Origin: Thermomicrobiales bacterium
GTDB taxonomy: Bacteria; Chloroflexota; Chloroflexia; Thermomicrobiales; UBA6265
Assembly: GCA_020847015.1 (NCBI GenBank)
Contig: JADLCW010000019.1
Span: forward strand, 1 to 7,771
Direction: 5' to 3'
DNA length: 7,771 bases
Shown: positions 1 through 6,975 of the stretch, one piece after another
How the letters are laid out: every line of letters starts with the position of its first letter
Position numbering within the stretch: the stretch's first letter is position 1
Notes under the pieces: model-generated
What the model saw: only the letters and a program-made list of their open reading frames with translations
Database searches by the model: none
Told to the model about the DNA's origin: nothing
Made by a program: the position numbers and the translations under genes

Positions 1-1343
1 AGCGTGAGCACAACGTCGCCCGATTCCACGAGGGCGGCCAGGCGTTTGGCCGCTTCGGCCGGATCTCGCAGATCGAGCGAGCCGGACACCAGCGCGCGCA
101 GATCGTCGGAGCCGACGCCCAGCGTGTCGCGCTCGCGGGCGGCGTAGACGTCGAGAATGCCGACGCGGTCGGCATCGGCGAACGCCGCGCCGAATTCGGG
201 CAACAGCGCCTTGAGGCGGCTATAGGTGTGCGGCTGAAAAACCGCCCACAAACGGCGCCTCGGGAACCGCTCGCGCGCCGCCGCCAGCGTGGCGCGGATC
301 TCGGTCGGGTGGTGGGCGTAGTCGTCGATGACGACCACCCCGGCCGCCTCGCCCTTGCCTTCGAACCGGCGCCCGATGCCAGCGAAGGCCATCAACGCCG
401 CAACAGCGCGGTCGCGAGCGAAGCCGAGCGCATCCAGCGCGGCCAAAGCGGCGGTCGCGTTGCGCGCGTTGTGGCGACCTGGCGCGGCCAGCACGAGCGG
501 AATGACTTGTCCGTCCGGCGCCGTTATGACCCAATTGTCGGAGCCGCGCGCGAGCGTCCAGTCGGCTCCGGCGGCTTCCCCAAAAGTAATCAGCCGCGCT
601 GGAAGCCGCAGATCTTCTCGGGCGAGTAGACGCTGACAGCCAGGGTCATCGGCGGCGAGAACGAGCGCGCCGTCGGGATGGATGCCGGCGACAAAGCTGG
701 CGAACGCGGCTTCGTAAGCGGCGCGGTCGGGGAAGATATCGGGGTGGTCGTAGTCGATGTTGGTGACGATCGCCAATCGCGGCGCGAGATGCAGGAACGA
801 GCGATCGTACTCATCCGCCTCGACCACGAAGAAGCGACCGGCGCCCGGCGCGGCGTTGGTTCCGGTCGCCGCCAGCACCGCCCCGATGGCGTACGACGGT
901 TCGGCGTTGAGCGCCAGTAGCGCGGCGGCCAACATCCCGCTGGTGGTCGATTTGCCGTGACTACCGGCAACCGCGATGCCGTCGCGAGCATTCATCAAGG
1001 CGCCCAGCAGTTCGGCGCGCTTGACGATGCGGCGTCCGGCGGCATGGGCAGCGACAAGCTCCGGGTTGGTCTCGGCGACGGCGGCGGTGACCACCACCAG
1101 GTCGGCCTCGGCGGCGCGGTCGGTCGCGGTGTGGCCGATGGTGACCGCGATGCCTTCGCCGGCGAGCACGGCGGTGAGCGGCGAAGCGGCGCTGTCGGAA
1201 CCGGTGACGCGATAACCCCAGGCGCGCAGGATGCGCGCCAGCCCGCTCATGCCAATACCGCCGACACCCACAAAGTGGATCTGGGCCGGAGCCGGCGGCA
1301 AGGTCGCCGCGGCTTGCTCGGTCACGTCGCTCACCTCACTCAC
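1..1343 (-). CDS. murC: UDP-N-acetylmuramate--L-alanine ligase MurC (partial, C-terminus off window)
   Basis: MurC is the cytoplasmic ATP-dependent ligase that adds L-alanine to UDP-MurNAc, the first amino acid of the peptidoglycan stem. I translated the frame directly. It has an N-terminal nucleotide-sugar fold with VGVGGIGMS (about residues 25-33) and a P-loop GSHGKST (127-133), where GTHGKTT is more usual. EADEYDRSF (175-183) and TNIDYDHPD follow, then DDYAHHPTEI (about 340-349) and FQPHTYSR in the C-terminal domain. The frame is open to base 1 and ends in GDVVLTL, which normally precedes a Gly-Ala-Gly-Asp motif. About 447 residues are present, so only some 10-25 are missing. The chosen GTG start (1343-1341) overlaps the murD stop in GTGA and has GGGAG 8 bases upstream. 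In-frame GTGs at 1334 and 1325 are alternatives, and GAGG precedes the last. ftsW and murG, which often sit between murD and murC, are absent here. Confidence 0.96.
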   Translation of the reverse strand, partial: MSEVSDVTEQAAATLPPAPAQIHFVGVGGIGMSGLARILRAWGYRVTGSDSAASPLTAVLAGEGIAVTIGHTATDRAAEADLVVVTAAVAETNPELVAAHAAGRRIVKRAELLGALMNARDGIAVAGSHGKSTTSGMLAAALLALNAEPSYAIGAVLAATGTNAAPGAGRFFVVEADEYDRSFLHLAPRLAIVTNIDYDHPDIFPDRAAYEAAFASFVAGIHPDGALVLAADDPGCQRLLAREDLRLPARLITFGEAAGADWTLARGSDNWVITAPDGQVIPLVLAAPGRHNARNATAALAALDALGFARDRAVAALMAFAGIGRRFEGKGEAAGVVVIDDYAHHPTEIRATLAAARERFPRRRLWAVFQPHTYSRLKALLPEFGAAFADADRVGILDVYAARERDTLGVGSDDLRALVSGSLDLRDPAEAAKRLAALVESGDVVLT

Positions 1344-2737
1344 GTCGATTCTCCCGACTCCGCGGCGAGCGTACGGACTTCGGCTCGGAATCGCTCGCCG
1401 CGGTCGAATTCGTCACGGAACAATCCGAAGCTGGCGCAACCGGGGGAGAGTAGTACGCTATCGCCCGGCTGGGCGCCGGCGGCGGCGGCGGCAACGGCTT
1501 CCACCAGTGAGTCGAATGGTCCGCGCGGTTCGATCCCGACGGCGCGCAAGGCAGCATGCAGCACCGGCGTCGCCGTCCCCCCCAGCAAAAACACCGCAGG
1601 GCGCGTTTCGGCGGCCGCGGCAACCAGCGGCCCCGGATCGAGCCCCTTGTCGGCCCCGCCCGCGATCAACCGCACTGGCCCGCCCGCCAAGGTTCGGAGC
1701 GCGGCGGCCGCCGCTACCGGCGCGGTGGCGGCAGTATCGTTGATGTAGCGAACTCCGGCGACGATCGCCACCCGTTCCATGCGATGCGGCACACCGGCAA
1801 ATCCGGCCAGCCCGGCCGAGATCGCCTCCATCGGCGCACCGCAGAGTCGCGCGGCGGCAACGGCTGCCAGTAAGTTGGCGGCGTTGTGCGCTCCGACCAG
1901 CGCCGGGTTCTCTGGCCGCGCCAGATCGAACGCATCGTCGCCGTTGCGCCAGTGGATCCTCTCGCCGGCGAGCCACGCGCCGTCGCCACCGCGATCGCCC
2001 AGACCGCAGGGAACCACGCTCCCGCGCGCATCGCCGGCGGCGCGCCACGTTTCCGGATCGTCGCGGTTCAAGACCAGCCAATTGGATGGGTGCTGGTGGG
2101 CGCCGATACCGCGCTTGACCGCGGCGTACTCGGCGAAATCACGATAGGTGTTGAGATGATCTTCGGCGATGTTGGTGATGACGGCGACATGCGGCGATAG
2201 CCCATGTTCGATGGTGGCTTCCAGTTGCCACGACGACAACTCCAGCACGACCGGCGTGTCGGCGCTGATTTCGGGCAGTCGGTCGAGCGCGGAAATGCCC
2301 ATGTTGCCGGCCAGCACCGTGCGCGGGTTCCAGGCGGCGACCATGGCGGCGGCCAGGGTGGCGACGGTCGTTTTTCCTTTCGAGCCGGTGACGCCAATGA
2401 CCTGAGCCGGGCAGGCGCGCAGGAACAAGCTCATCTCCATCTCGATCTGCACATCATGGGCGCGAGCCAGGCGCAGCAGCGGCGCATCGCGGCGGACGCC
2501 AGGATTGCGCACGACGAGATCTGTTGCGACGAAGTCGCGTTCGTCATGGCCGCCGAGAACGTAGCGGATCGGCAATCCGGCGAGCGCCGCCAACGGTTCG
2601 GCCAGCGCCTCGGCGGGGCGATTGTCGGTGACGGTGACGATGGCGCCGGCATTGGCGAGATACCTCGCCACACCGAGACCGCCGCCCCGCGTGCCCAGCC
2701 CCATGACGGTGACGCGCTTGCCGGTCAATGCGCTCAC
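1340..2737 (-). CDS. murD: UDP-N-acetylmuramoylalanine--glutamate ligase MurD
   Basis: MurD adds glutamate (normally D-Glu) to UDP-MurNAc-L-Ala in the cytoplasm, using ATP. The 465-residue length is normal. An N-terminal Rossmann-like segment, VTVMGLGTRGGG (9-20), is followed by the P-loop GSKGKTT (118-124), GNMG (144-147), ELSSWQLE (166-173) and TNIAEDHL (188-195). K208 lies where the carbamoylated lysine is expected. GAHNAAN (282-288), PHRME (316-320), NDTAATAP (333-340), GGADKGLD (360-367) and LSPGCASFGLF (430-440) follow. NDTAATAP replaces the common NDSKATNP-type motif, losing its lysine but keeping the threonine. An L-glutamate-adding MurD2-type enzyme is therefore an alternative, though not the default. 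The GTG start at 2737-2735 lies 8 bases after the mraY stop and has AGGAG upstream. The frame stays open through mraY, but that extension is not coding. The stop overlaps the murC start (GTGA). Confidence 0.95.
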   Translation of the reverse strand: MSALTGKRVTVMGLGTRGGGLGVARYLANAGAIVTVTDNRPAEALAEPLAALAGLPIRYVLGGHDERDFVATDLVVRNPGVRRDAPLLRLARAHDVQIEMEMSLFLRACPAQVIGVTGSKGKTTVATLAAAMVAAWNPRTVLAGNMGISALDRLPEISADTPVVLELSSWQLEATIEHGLSPHVAVITNIAEDHLNTYRDFAEYAAVKRGIGAHQHPSNWLVLNRDDPETWRAAGDARGSVVPCGLGDRGGDGAWLAGERIHWRNGDDAFDLARPENPALVGAHNAANLLAAVAAARLCGAPMEAISAGLAGFAGVPHRMERVAIVAGVRYINDTAATAPVAAAAALRTLAGGPVRLIAGGADKGLDPGPLVAAAAETRPAVFLLGGTATPVLHAALRAVGIEPRGPFDSLVEAVAAAAAGAQPGDSVLLSPGCASFGLFRDEFDRGERFRAEVRTLAAESGEST

Positions 2738-2748
2738 GTCGCTCCTCA
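2738..2748 (-). promoter_or_regulatory. murD ribosome binding site overlapping the mraY stop
   Basis: On the minus strand the mraY stop TGA (2748-2746) runs straight into GGAG, giving TGAGGAG followed by CGAC and then GTG at 2737. The Shine-Dalgarno core AGGAG (2746-2742) uses the last base of the stop codon. The spacing to GTG is short (4 bases), which suggests translational coupling between mraY and murD. This site decides the murD start, because the same frame is open far upstream with no other convincing start. Confidence 0.7.
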
Positions 2749-3807
2749 GAATTGCACCAGCGCCATCGCGACGCCGATGATGCCGGCCATCATGCCGATC
2801 ATCCAAAAACGCATGGTCACCTGCGTTTCCGACCAACCCAGCATTTCGAAATGGTGGTGCAGCGGCGTCATGCGGAATACCCTCCGGCCCTCGCCTGTGC
2901 ACCGCCGGGTCCACTTGAACCAGCCAACCTGAATGATGACCGAGCTGACCTCGGCCACGAACACGGCGCCCACCACCGGCAGCAGCAACCATTGCCCGGT
3001 CATGAAGGCGACCGTGGCCAGCGCCGCGCCGAGCGCCAGCGAACCGGTGTCGCCCATGAACACCTGGGCGGGGTGGGCGTTGAACCAAAGGAACCCCATC
3101 AGGGCGCCGACCATGGTGAAGCAAAAGGTGACGACTCCGAGTTGCCCCTGCCGATAGGCGATGATCGCGTAGGCGACGAAGGCGATCGCCGCCGTGCCTC
3201 CGGCCAGCGTGTCGAGCCCGTCGGTGAAGTTGACGGCGTTGGCCATGGCGACGATCGCGACCGCGGCGACCGGCAGGTAAAACCAGCCGATGTCGTAGCG
3301 GCCGATGAACGGCAGATAGATATGGTGCAGCTCCAACCCGAAGGGATACGGAGCGTGCAGGATAACCGCCGCCGCGATCCCGACCAGCAACAGCCAGCCA
3401 AATTTCCCGGTGGCGCTCATGCCCTTGCCGTGTTTGCCGCCCAGCAGGCTGAGCCGGTCGTCCAGCGCGCCGAGCACCGCGCACGCCAGCAGCACGCCCA
3501 CCGGCAGCAACATGGAGAGTCGGCCGACTGTGTTGAACACGAGCGTGACGACGATTACCGTCGCCGCAACCATGATGCCGCCCATGGTGGGGGTGCCGGT
3601 TTTCACCAGGTGCGTTTGCGGCCCTTCTTCGCGCACCAGTTTGCGGACTTTCTGCATGCGCAGCCACGTCACGATCGGTCGCCCGATGATGAGCGTGATG
3701 ACGAAGGCCAACCCTGCCAGAGCCAGCGAGACGGCCATGTTCTGGTTGGGGTCGGACGGCATGACGCTGTCCGCCGTCAACACGAACGCAGGCACGAAGA
3801 ACGTCAT
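2746..3807 (-). CDS. mraY: Phospho-N-acetylmuramoyl-pentapeptide-transferase MraY
   Basis: MraY is the integral-membrane enzyme that transfers phospho-MurNAc-pentapeptide from UDP to undecaprenyl phosphate, making lipid I at the inner face of the membrane. The 353-residue product has about ten hydrophobic segments, as expected. The family motifs occur in order: GTPTMGGIM (71-79), the aspartate pair in GALDDRLSL (113-121), NAVNFTDGLDTLAGG (190-204), FMGDTGSLALG (250-260) and PLHHHFEMLGW (315-325) with the conserved histidine cluster. The ATG at 3807-3805 overlaps the murF stop as ATGA, so translation is probably coupled. No strong Shine-Dalgarno precedes it. Methionines at residues 16 and 24 are possible later starts, but they lack a ribosome binding site too. 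In the full-length form the N-terminus before the first helix is about 24 residues, a little long. Confidence 0.97.
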   Translation of the reverse strand: MTFFVPAFVLTADSVMPSDPNQNMAVSLALAGLAFVITLIIGRPIVTWLRMQKVRKLVREEGPQTHLVKTGTPTMGGIMVAATVIVVTLVFNTVGRLSMLLPVGVLLACAVLGALDDRLSLLGGKHGKGMSATGKFGWLLLVGIAAAVILHAPYPFGLELHHIYLPFIGRYDIGWFYLPVAAVAIVAMANAVNFTDGLDTLAGGTAAIAFVAYAIIAYRQGQLGVVTFCFTMVGALMGFLWFNAHPAQVFMGDTGSLALGAALATVAFMTGQWLLLPVVGAVFVAEVSSVIIQVGWFKWTRRCTGEGRRVFRMTPLHHHFEMLGWSETQVTMRFWMIGMMAGIIGVAMALVQF

Positions 3808-5231
3808 CGCGCGGCGGTCTCGCCTTCGCCGGCAGCCGCTTCACCGAGCGCCGCGACGATATCTTCCATGCGCAACCCGCGCGATCCTTTCAGCAGCGCC
3901 ACGTCGCCCGGCCCCAATTCCCGCCGGAGCAGCGCGATCAATTCGTCCCGGTCATCGGCTCCGAATGATGTCACGCGGGGTCGCTTGCCGTCGACGGTCG
4001 GCTCCATGGCCGCAGCGGCGATGCCCCGCGCTTCGGCGCCGAACGTAATGATCCAGTCGGCGGTTTCGGCCGCTCGTCGCCCGACCCGCTGGTGCGCATC
4101 CGCCGACGCGGCTCCCATCTCTCGCATGTCGCCCAGCACCGCGATGGCGCGCGCCGCGCCCGCGGCCGCCAGCACTCCAAGCGAGGAGAACATCGAAGGG
4201 GGGCTGGCATTGTAGGTGTCGTCGATCAGTTGGGAGCCGCCGGGGCCAGGCACGAAGCGCAACCGGATCTGGGCGGCGCGATCGGCCAGCGCCGGCAACA
4301 TCTCCTCCGGCTCCATGCCGAGCGCATATCCGACCGCCAGTCCGGCCAGCACCATGGCCGGCACATGCTCGCCCACCATGGGCGTCGCCGCCGGCCAGCG
4401 CCGATCCCCAATCTCCAGCGTGAAGCGGATGCCGCCCAGTCCCAGATCCTCGGCATCGGTCGCCCGCACGTCGGCTCCAGCCTCCAATCCGAAGGTGACG
4501 ATGCGACCACGACACCGGTCGCGCATCGGCCGCACCAGCGGGTCATCCACGTTGAGCACAGCCACACCATCGGCTGGCAGCGCATCGACCAGTTCAGCCT
4601 TGGTTTCGGCGATGGCGGCGAGCGATCCCATGCGCTCCAGGTGGACGGGGTGGATATTGAGCACCGCACCGAGACCGGGTTGGGCGATGCCAGCCAGCAA
4701 CGTCAGATCGCCGAAGGCGTAGGCGCCGCCCATCTCCAGCACGGCGACCTCGACATCCGGCGCAATCTCCAGCAGCGACAGCGGCAGTCCGATTTCGTTG
4801 TTGAGGTTGCCGGGACTCTTGTAGACGCGGAAGCGGCGACCGAGGATAGCGGCGGTCACCTCTTTGGCGCTGGTTTTGCCGACGCTGCCGGTGATGCCCA
4901 CCACGGTCGTCGGCAAGCGGTTTCGCCACCAACCCGCCAGACGCTGCAAGGCCAGAATCGGGTCATCCTCGACCACGATCAGCGGCAACGGTGATTCCGT
5001 CACATCCGCCCAGCGGCGATTCACCAGCGCGGCCGCCGCCCCGTTGGCGGCAGCGGCGGAGATGAAGAGGTGGCCGTCGAAGCGCTCGCCCTTGATGGCG
5101 ATGAAGAGATCTCCCGGCTGGACCGCTCGCGCATCACGTTCAATTGTCCGGAAGCGGGCATCGGGCGGCAGGTCGCCACGGAGGCGGCCGCCAGTTCCCG
5201 CCAGCACGCTGCGGAGATCGAGCGGATGCAT
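3804..5231 (-). CDS. murF: UDP-N-acetylmuramoyl-tripeptide--D-alanyl-D-alanine ligase MurF
   Basis: MurF attaches D-Ala-D-Ala to UDP-MurNAc-tripeptide, completing the soluble pentapeptide precursor. The 475-residue length is typical. The N-terminal substrate domain has RDARAVQPGDLFIAIKGERFDGH (residues 32-54; the usual DSR is here DAR). The central ATPase domain has the P-loop TGSVGKTS (114-121), NLNNEIGLPLSLL (142-154), EMGG, NIHPVHLERMGS (192-203) and K211, the likely carbamoylated lysine. The C-terminal domain has DDTYNASPPSM (337-347), VLGDMREMG (365-373) and LLKGSRGLRME (446-456). NNEIG and DDTYNASP separate MurF from MurE. The ATG at 5231-5229 follows the rsmH TAA with no gap and has a strong AAGGAG 8 bases upstream, inside the end of rsmH. 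murE, usually just upstream, is absent. The stop overlaps the mraY start. Confidence 0.97.
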   Translation of the reverse strand: MHPLDLRSVLAGTGGRLRGDLPPDARFRTIERDARAVQPGDLFIAIKGERFDGHLFISAAAANGAAAALVNRRWADVTESPLPLIVVEDDPILALQRLAGWWRNRLPTTVVGITGSVGKTSAKEVTAAILGRRFRVYKSPGNLNNEIGLPLSLLEIAPDVEVAVLEMGGAYAFGDLTLLAGIAQPGLGAVLNIHPVHLERMGSLAAIAETKAELVDALPADGVAVLNVDDPLVRPMRDRCRGRIVTFGLEAGADVRATDAEDLGLGGIRFTLEIGDRRWPAATPMVGEHVPAMVLAGLAVGYALGMEPEEMLPALADRAAQIRLRFVPGPGGSQLIDDTYNASPPSMFSSLGVLAAAGAARAIAVLGDMREMGAASADAHQRVGRRAAETADWIITFGAEARGIAAAAMEPTVDGKRPRVTSFGADDRDELIALLRRELGPGDVALLKGSRGLRMEDIVAALGEAAAGEGETAAR

Positions 5232-6236
5232 TTAGCTGGCTCCTTCGTCAGTGTGCGGTTTGGGCAGGCGCGCGGCGACGCGCAGCACGGCGCTGCGACT
5301 ACGCGGATTGGCGGCCTGCTCGGCAGGCGATGCTTTGATCGCCTTGCGCGTCACCCGCGCGAGCCGCGGCCGGTGACCGCAGGTGCAGATCGGCATGCCG
5401 GGCGGGCAGAGACACTCCGCGCTCTCCCGGGCCATGAACTGCTTGACGATGCGGTCTTCCAGCGAATGAAAGCTGATCACGACCAATCGACCACCGGGAG
5501 CCAACACATCGACCGCGCCAGCGAGCGCGCGCTCCAGCGACGCCAACTCGTCGTTGACGGCGATGCGCAGCGCCTGAAACGAGCGCGTGGCAGGGTGGGT
5601 GTCCCGCCCACGGCGACCGCCGACGGCGCGTTCGACCAGTGCGGCAAATTGTCCGGTCGTACGGATCGGCGCACTTTCCCGGGCGCGTACGATCGTGCGG
5701 GCGATACGGCGCGATTGCGGCTCCTCGCCATAGCGCCAGAGCAGATCGGCCAAGGCGTCGGCATCAAGCGTGGCGACCAGCTCGGCGGCGGAAGAGCCCC
5801 GACTTGGGTCAAAGCGCATGTCGAGCGGTCCCTCGCCGCGAAAACTGAAGCCGCGCACGGGCGTATCAAGTTGGAACGACGAGACCCCCAGGTCGAGCAG
5901 CACCCCGTCGAGCGGGACCGCTTCGGCGGTTCTGGCGATCGGTTCGAGATCGGCGAAGTTGCCCCGCACCACGCGTAACCGGGCGCCGACCCCTGGTTCG
6001 GCGGCGAGCATTTCGGCGCGCACGATCGCTTCCGGATCGGCGTCGATGGCGAGCACGAGACCATCGGGCGCAGTGGCGCGGAGGATGGCGCGGGTATGAC
6101 CACCGCCGCCGAAGGTGCCGTCGAGGTAGCGACCGCCGGGACGGGGGACCAACGCGGTCAGCGCCTCCTCCAGCAGCACCGGTTGGTGGCCGACAGGCGC
6201 GACGGGCGCGCCCGCGTTCGCCTCGACCGGTTCCAT
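5232..6236 (-). CDS. rsmH: 16S rRNA (cytosine(1402)-N(4))-methyltransferase RsmH
   Basis: RsmH (formerly MraW) uses S-adenosylmethionine to methylate N4 of C1402 (E. coli numbering) in the decoding centre of 16S rRNA. It is a soluble protein. The 334-residue product starts HQPVLLEEAL (17-26) and has the SAM-binding DGTFGGGGHT (39-48), AIDADPEA (63-70), DGVLLDLGVSSFQLD (110-124), RGFSFRGEGPLDMRFD (128-143), HPATRSFQALRIAVNDEL (214-231) and ISFHSLEDRIVKQF (254-267). A cysteine cluster at 275, 277, 284 and 286 matches the family, as does NPRSRSAVLRV (310-320). The ATG at 6236 is preceded by GGGAGG (6249-6244) with 7 bases to the start. The gene lies 101 bases after mraZ. Its stop TAA abuts the murF ATG directly, with no ftsL or ftsI between them. 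Confidence 0.97.
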   Translation of the reverse strand: MEPVEANAGAPVAPVGHQPVLLEEALTALVPRPGGRYLDGTFGGGGHTRAILRATAPDGLVLAIDADPEAIVRAEMLAAEPGVGARLRVVRGNFADLEPIARTAEAVPLDGVLLDLGVSSFQLDTPVRGFSFRGEGPLDMRFDPSRGSSAAELVATLDADALADLLWRYGEEPQSRRIARTIVRARESAPIRTTGQFAALVERAVGGRRGRDTHPATRSFQALRIAVNDELASLERALAGAVDVLAPGGRLVVISFHSLEDRIVKQFMARESAECLCPPGMPICTCGHRPRLARVTRKAIKASPAEQAANPRSRSAVLRVAARLPKPHTDEGAS

Positions 6237-6295
6237 GCCGCACCCTCCCGGAACGCACTGCCGTTTCTATAGGGCGAGCATAAACCGCGCGGGCA

Positions 6296-6331
6296 TTGCC
6301 GCGCCGGGATTGGGCGCCGGGTTGGCGGCAA
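6296..6331. other. Imperfect hairpin in the mraZ-rsmH gap
   Basis: TTGCCGC (6296-6302) and GCGGCAA (6325-6331) are perfect complements flanking a 22-base GC-rich loop. The 101-base gap between mraZ and rsmH is the widest inside the operon. No T-run follows the hairpin on the minus strand, so it is not a clear terminator. It could affect read-through or stability of the mraZ-rsmH message, or be chance in GC-rich DNA. I saw no convincing separate promoter for rsmH in the gap. Confidence 0.3.
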
Positions 6332-6337
6332 GCACGA

Positions 6338-6766
6338 TCAGATGAGGCTGGCCAATCGCTCCGCGATCTCGGCGCCGCTTGCGTCGAGGCGATCGGCGAC
6401 GCTCTGCCACGCGTCCGGATTCCAGATTTCGATATGGCTATGGACGCCGATGACGAGCGCGTCTTTCTCCAGTTTGGCGTACCGGCGCAGCTCAGGCGGT
6501 ACGAGGATGCGCCCCTGCCCATCGAGCGCCAGATCGGCGGCCTCGGCGAACACCATGCGGCGAAAATTGCGCGCGTCGGGGTCGGTGATGGGGAGCGCGA
6601 CGATCCGCTCCGCCAACGGGCGCCAGGCGCTCATCGGATAGAGCGACAGACAGCGATCGATGCCGCGAGTCAGCACGAGGCCCTCGCCGAGCGCATCGCG
6701 AAAGCGGGCCGGCACCGCTAGCCGACCTTTCGCATCCAGGGTATGGGCGTGACGCCCGAGAAACAT
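6338..6766 (-). CDS. mraZ: Transcriptional regulator MraZ
   Basis: MraZ is the DNA-binding protein at the head of dcw clusters. In E. coli it represses its own operon by binding direct repeats near the promoter. The 142-residue length is normal. The protein has two AbrB-like (SpoVT-AbrB type) half-domains, each with the signature D-x-x-G-R: MFLGRHAHTLDAKGRLAVPARFR at the N-terminus (DAKGRL, 11-16) and DGQGRILVPPELRRYA (82-97). The ATG at 6766-6764 gives the canonical MFLG start, and GAGG lies 4 bases upstream. The gene is first in the operon and divergent from the small gene at 7013. The promoter and a run of 10-base repeats lie just upstream, consistent with autoregulation. Confidence 0.96.
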   Translation of the reverse strand: MFLGRHAHTLDAKGRLAVPARFRDALGEGLVLTRGIDRCLSLYPMSAWRPLAERIVALPITDPDARNFRRMVFAEAADLALDGQGRILVPPELRRYAKLEKDALVIGVHSHIEIWNPDAWQSVADRLDASGAEIAERLASLI

Positions 6767-6820
6767 TGCGCCTCTACGATCCGCGGGGCCATGTCGGCGG
6801 GGGTTGCATGCCGGAGCGGG

Positions 6821-6829
6821 TTATCCACA
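6821..6829 (+). promoter_or_regulatory. DnaA-box consensus match (distal)
   Basis: TTATCCACA matches the classic 9-base DnaA-box consensus exactly. It lies in the 5' leader of mraZ, at the downstream end of the decamer run, 42 bases from an identical copy in the same orientation. It partly coincides with the weakest decamer, so it might instead be a degenerate MraZ unit. Binding by DnaA is inference. Confidence 0.5.
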
Positions 6830-6870
6830 CGGCGGCCCACTTGTCCCCACTTTGCCCCACTGTTATCCAC
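6821..6870 (-). promoter_or_regulatory. Probable MraZ operator: five decamers at 10-base spacing
   Basis: Read on the minus strand, decamers begin with GTG at 6870, 6860, 6850, 6840 and 6830. Their starts are GTGGAT, GTGGGG, GTGGGG, GTGGGC and GTGTGG. The three central units are best conserved and match what is known of E. coli MraZ boxes (TGGGN repeated with 5-base spacers, so a 10-base period). One unit also reads AAAGTGGGGA, like the boxes described for mycoplasma MraZ. The run starts just after the mraZ -10 element and covers the expected transcription start, a good place for repression. The match is by eye, and binding is inferred. Confidence 0.75.
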
Positions 6871-6871
6871 A
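6863..6871 (+). promoter_or_regulatory. DnaA-box consensus match (promoter-proximal)
   Basis: This is a second perfect TTATCCACA. Its last base is part of the mraZ -10 hexamer, and the box covers the likely transcription start, so a protein bound here should affect mraZ initiation. Weaker relatives (TTGTCCCCA at 6841, TTTGCCCCA at 6851) lie between the two perfect boxes, but those fit the MraZ decamers better. Confidence 0.5.
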
Positions 6872-6900
6872 GCATAGTGCCCACGCCCCACTCCTGTAAA
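6871..6900 (-). promoter_or_regulatory. Probable promoter of the mraZ/dcw operon
   Basis: On the minus strand TTTACA (6900-6895; consensus TTGACA) is followed after 18 bases by TATGCT (6876-6871; 4 of 6 to TATAAT). AT-richer sequence lies upstream of -35. Transcription would start about 6864, leaving a leader of roughly 100 bases before the mraZ ATG. The decamer run begins right after the -10, which supports the placement. Confidence 0.55.
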
Positions 6901-6946
6901 GAGCGAGAATCGAGATAAACTGCGCGTTCGTACGCGGCTAATTTGC

Positions 6947-6975
6947 TTGATAGAGAACGGATGTTCTGATACTAT
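6947..6975 (+). promoter_or_regulatory. Promoter of the small divergent gene
   Basis: TTGATA (6947-6952, 5 of 6 to the -35 consensus) is followed after exactly 17 bases by TACTAT (6970-6975, 4 of 6 to the -10 consensus). Transcription would begin near 6982, about 30 bases before the ATG at 7013. This placement argues against the longer in-frame ORF that begins at 6947, because its start codon would lie upstream of the transcript. Confidence 0.65.
6953..6968. promoter_or_regulatory. LexA (SOS) box candidate, GAAC-N4-GTTC
   Basis: GAAC (6955-6958), GGAT and GTTC (6963-6966) form a palindrome matching the core of the Gram-positive LexA/DinR box CGAAC-RNRY-GTTYG, including the RNRY centre (GGAT). 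The outer bases are A and T rather than C and G, but they keep the symmetry (AGAAC...GTTCT). It lies wholly between the -35 and -10 of the small gene's promoter, the standard position for LexA repression. LexA binding is inferred from the motif and its position. Confidence 0.6.

Noticed and set aside
957..1748. A 263-codon plus-strand open frame antisense to murC and murD
   Set aside because: The composition is biased and no domain is recognisable. It spans the murD-murC junction, and the opposite strand encodes both ligases.
1340..3844. An 834-codon open frame on the minus strand running through murD and the whole of mraY
   Set aside because: Only the part after 2737 shows MurD motifs. Upstream the frame is out of register with the clear MraY protein and reads as low-complexity Arg/Gly/His sequence, an effect of GC-rich codon use. 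A ribosome binding site and GTG give the real start.
2728..4215. A 495-codon plus-strand open frame antisense to mraY and murF
   Set aside because: The translation is rich in Arg, His, Asp and Gly with no motif, and the opposite strand holds two unmistakable genes. It is a shadow of high GC content.
6237..6337. A separate promoter for rsmH (TATAGA and TATGCT look like -10 elements)
   Set aside because: No acceptable -35 hexamer lies 16-18 bases upstream of either, so I do not call it.
6774..6875. A 33-codon minus-strand leader ORF upstream of mraZ
   Set aside because: Its ATG lies within the -10 hexamer, so it would not be in the transcript from that promoter. It has no ribosome binding site, and the region is better explained by the operator repeats.
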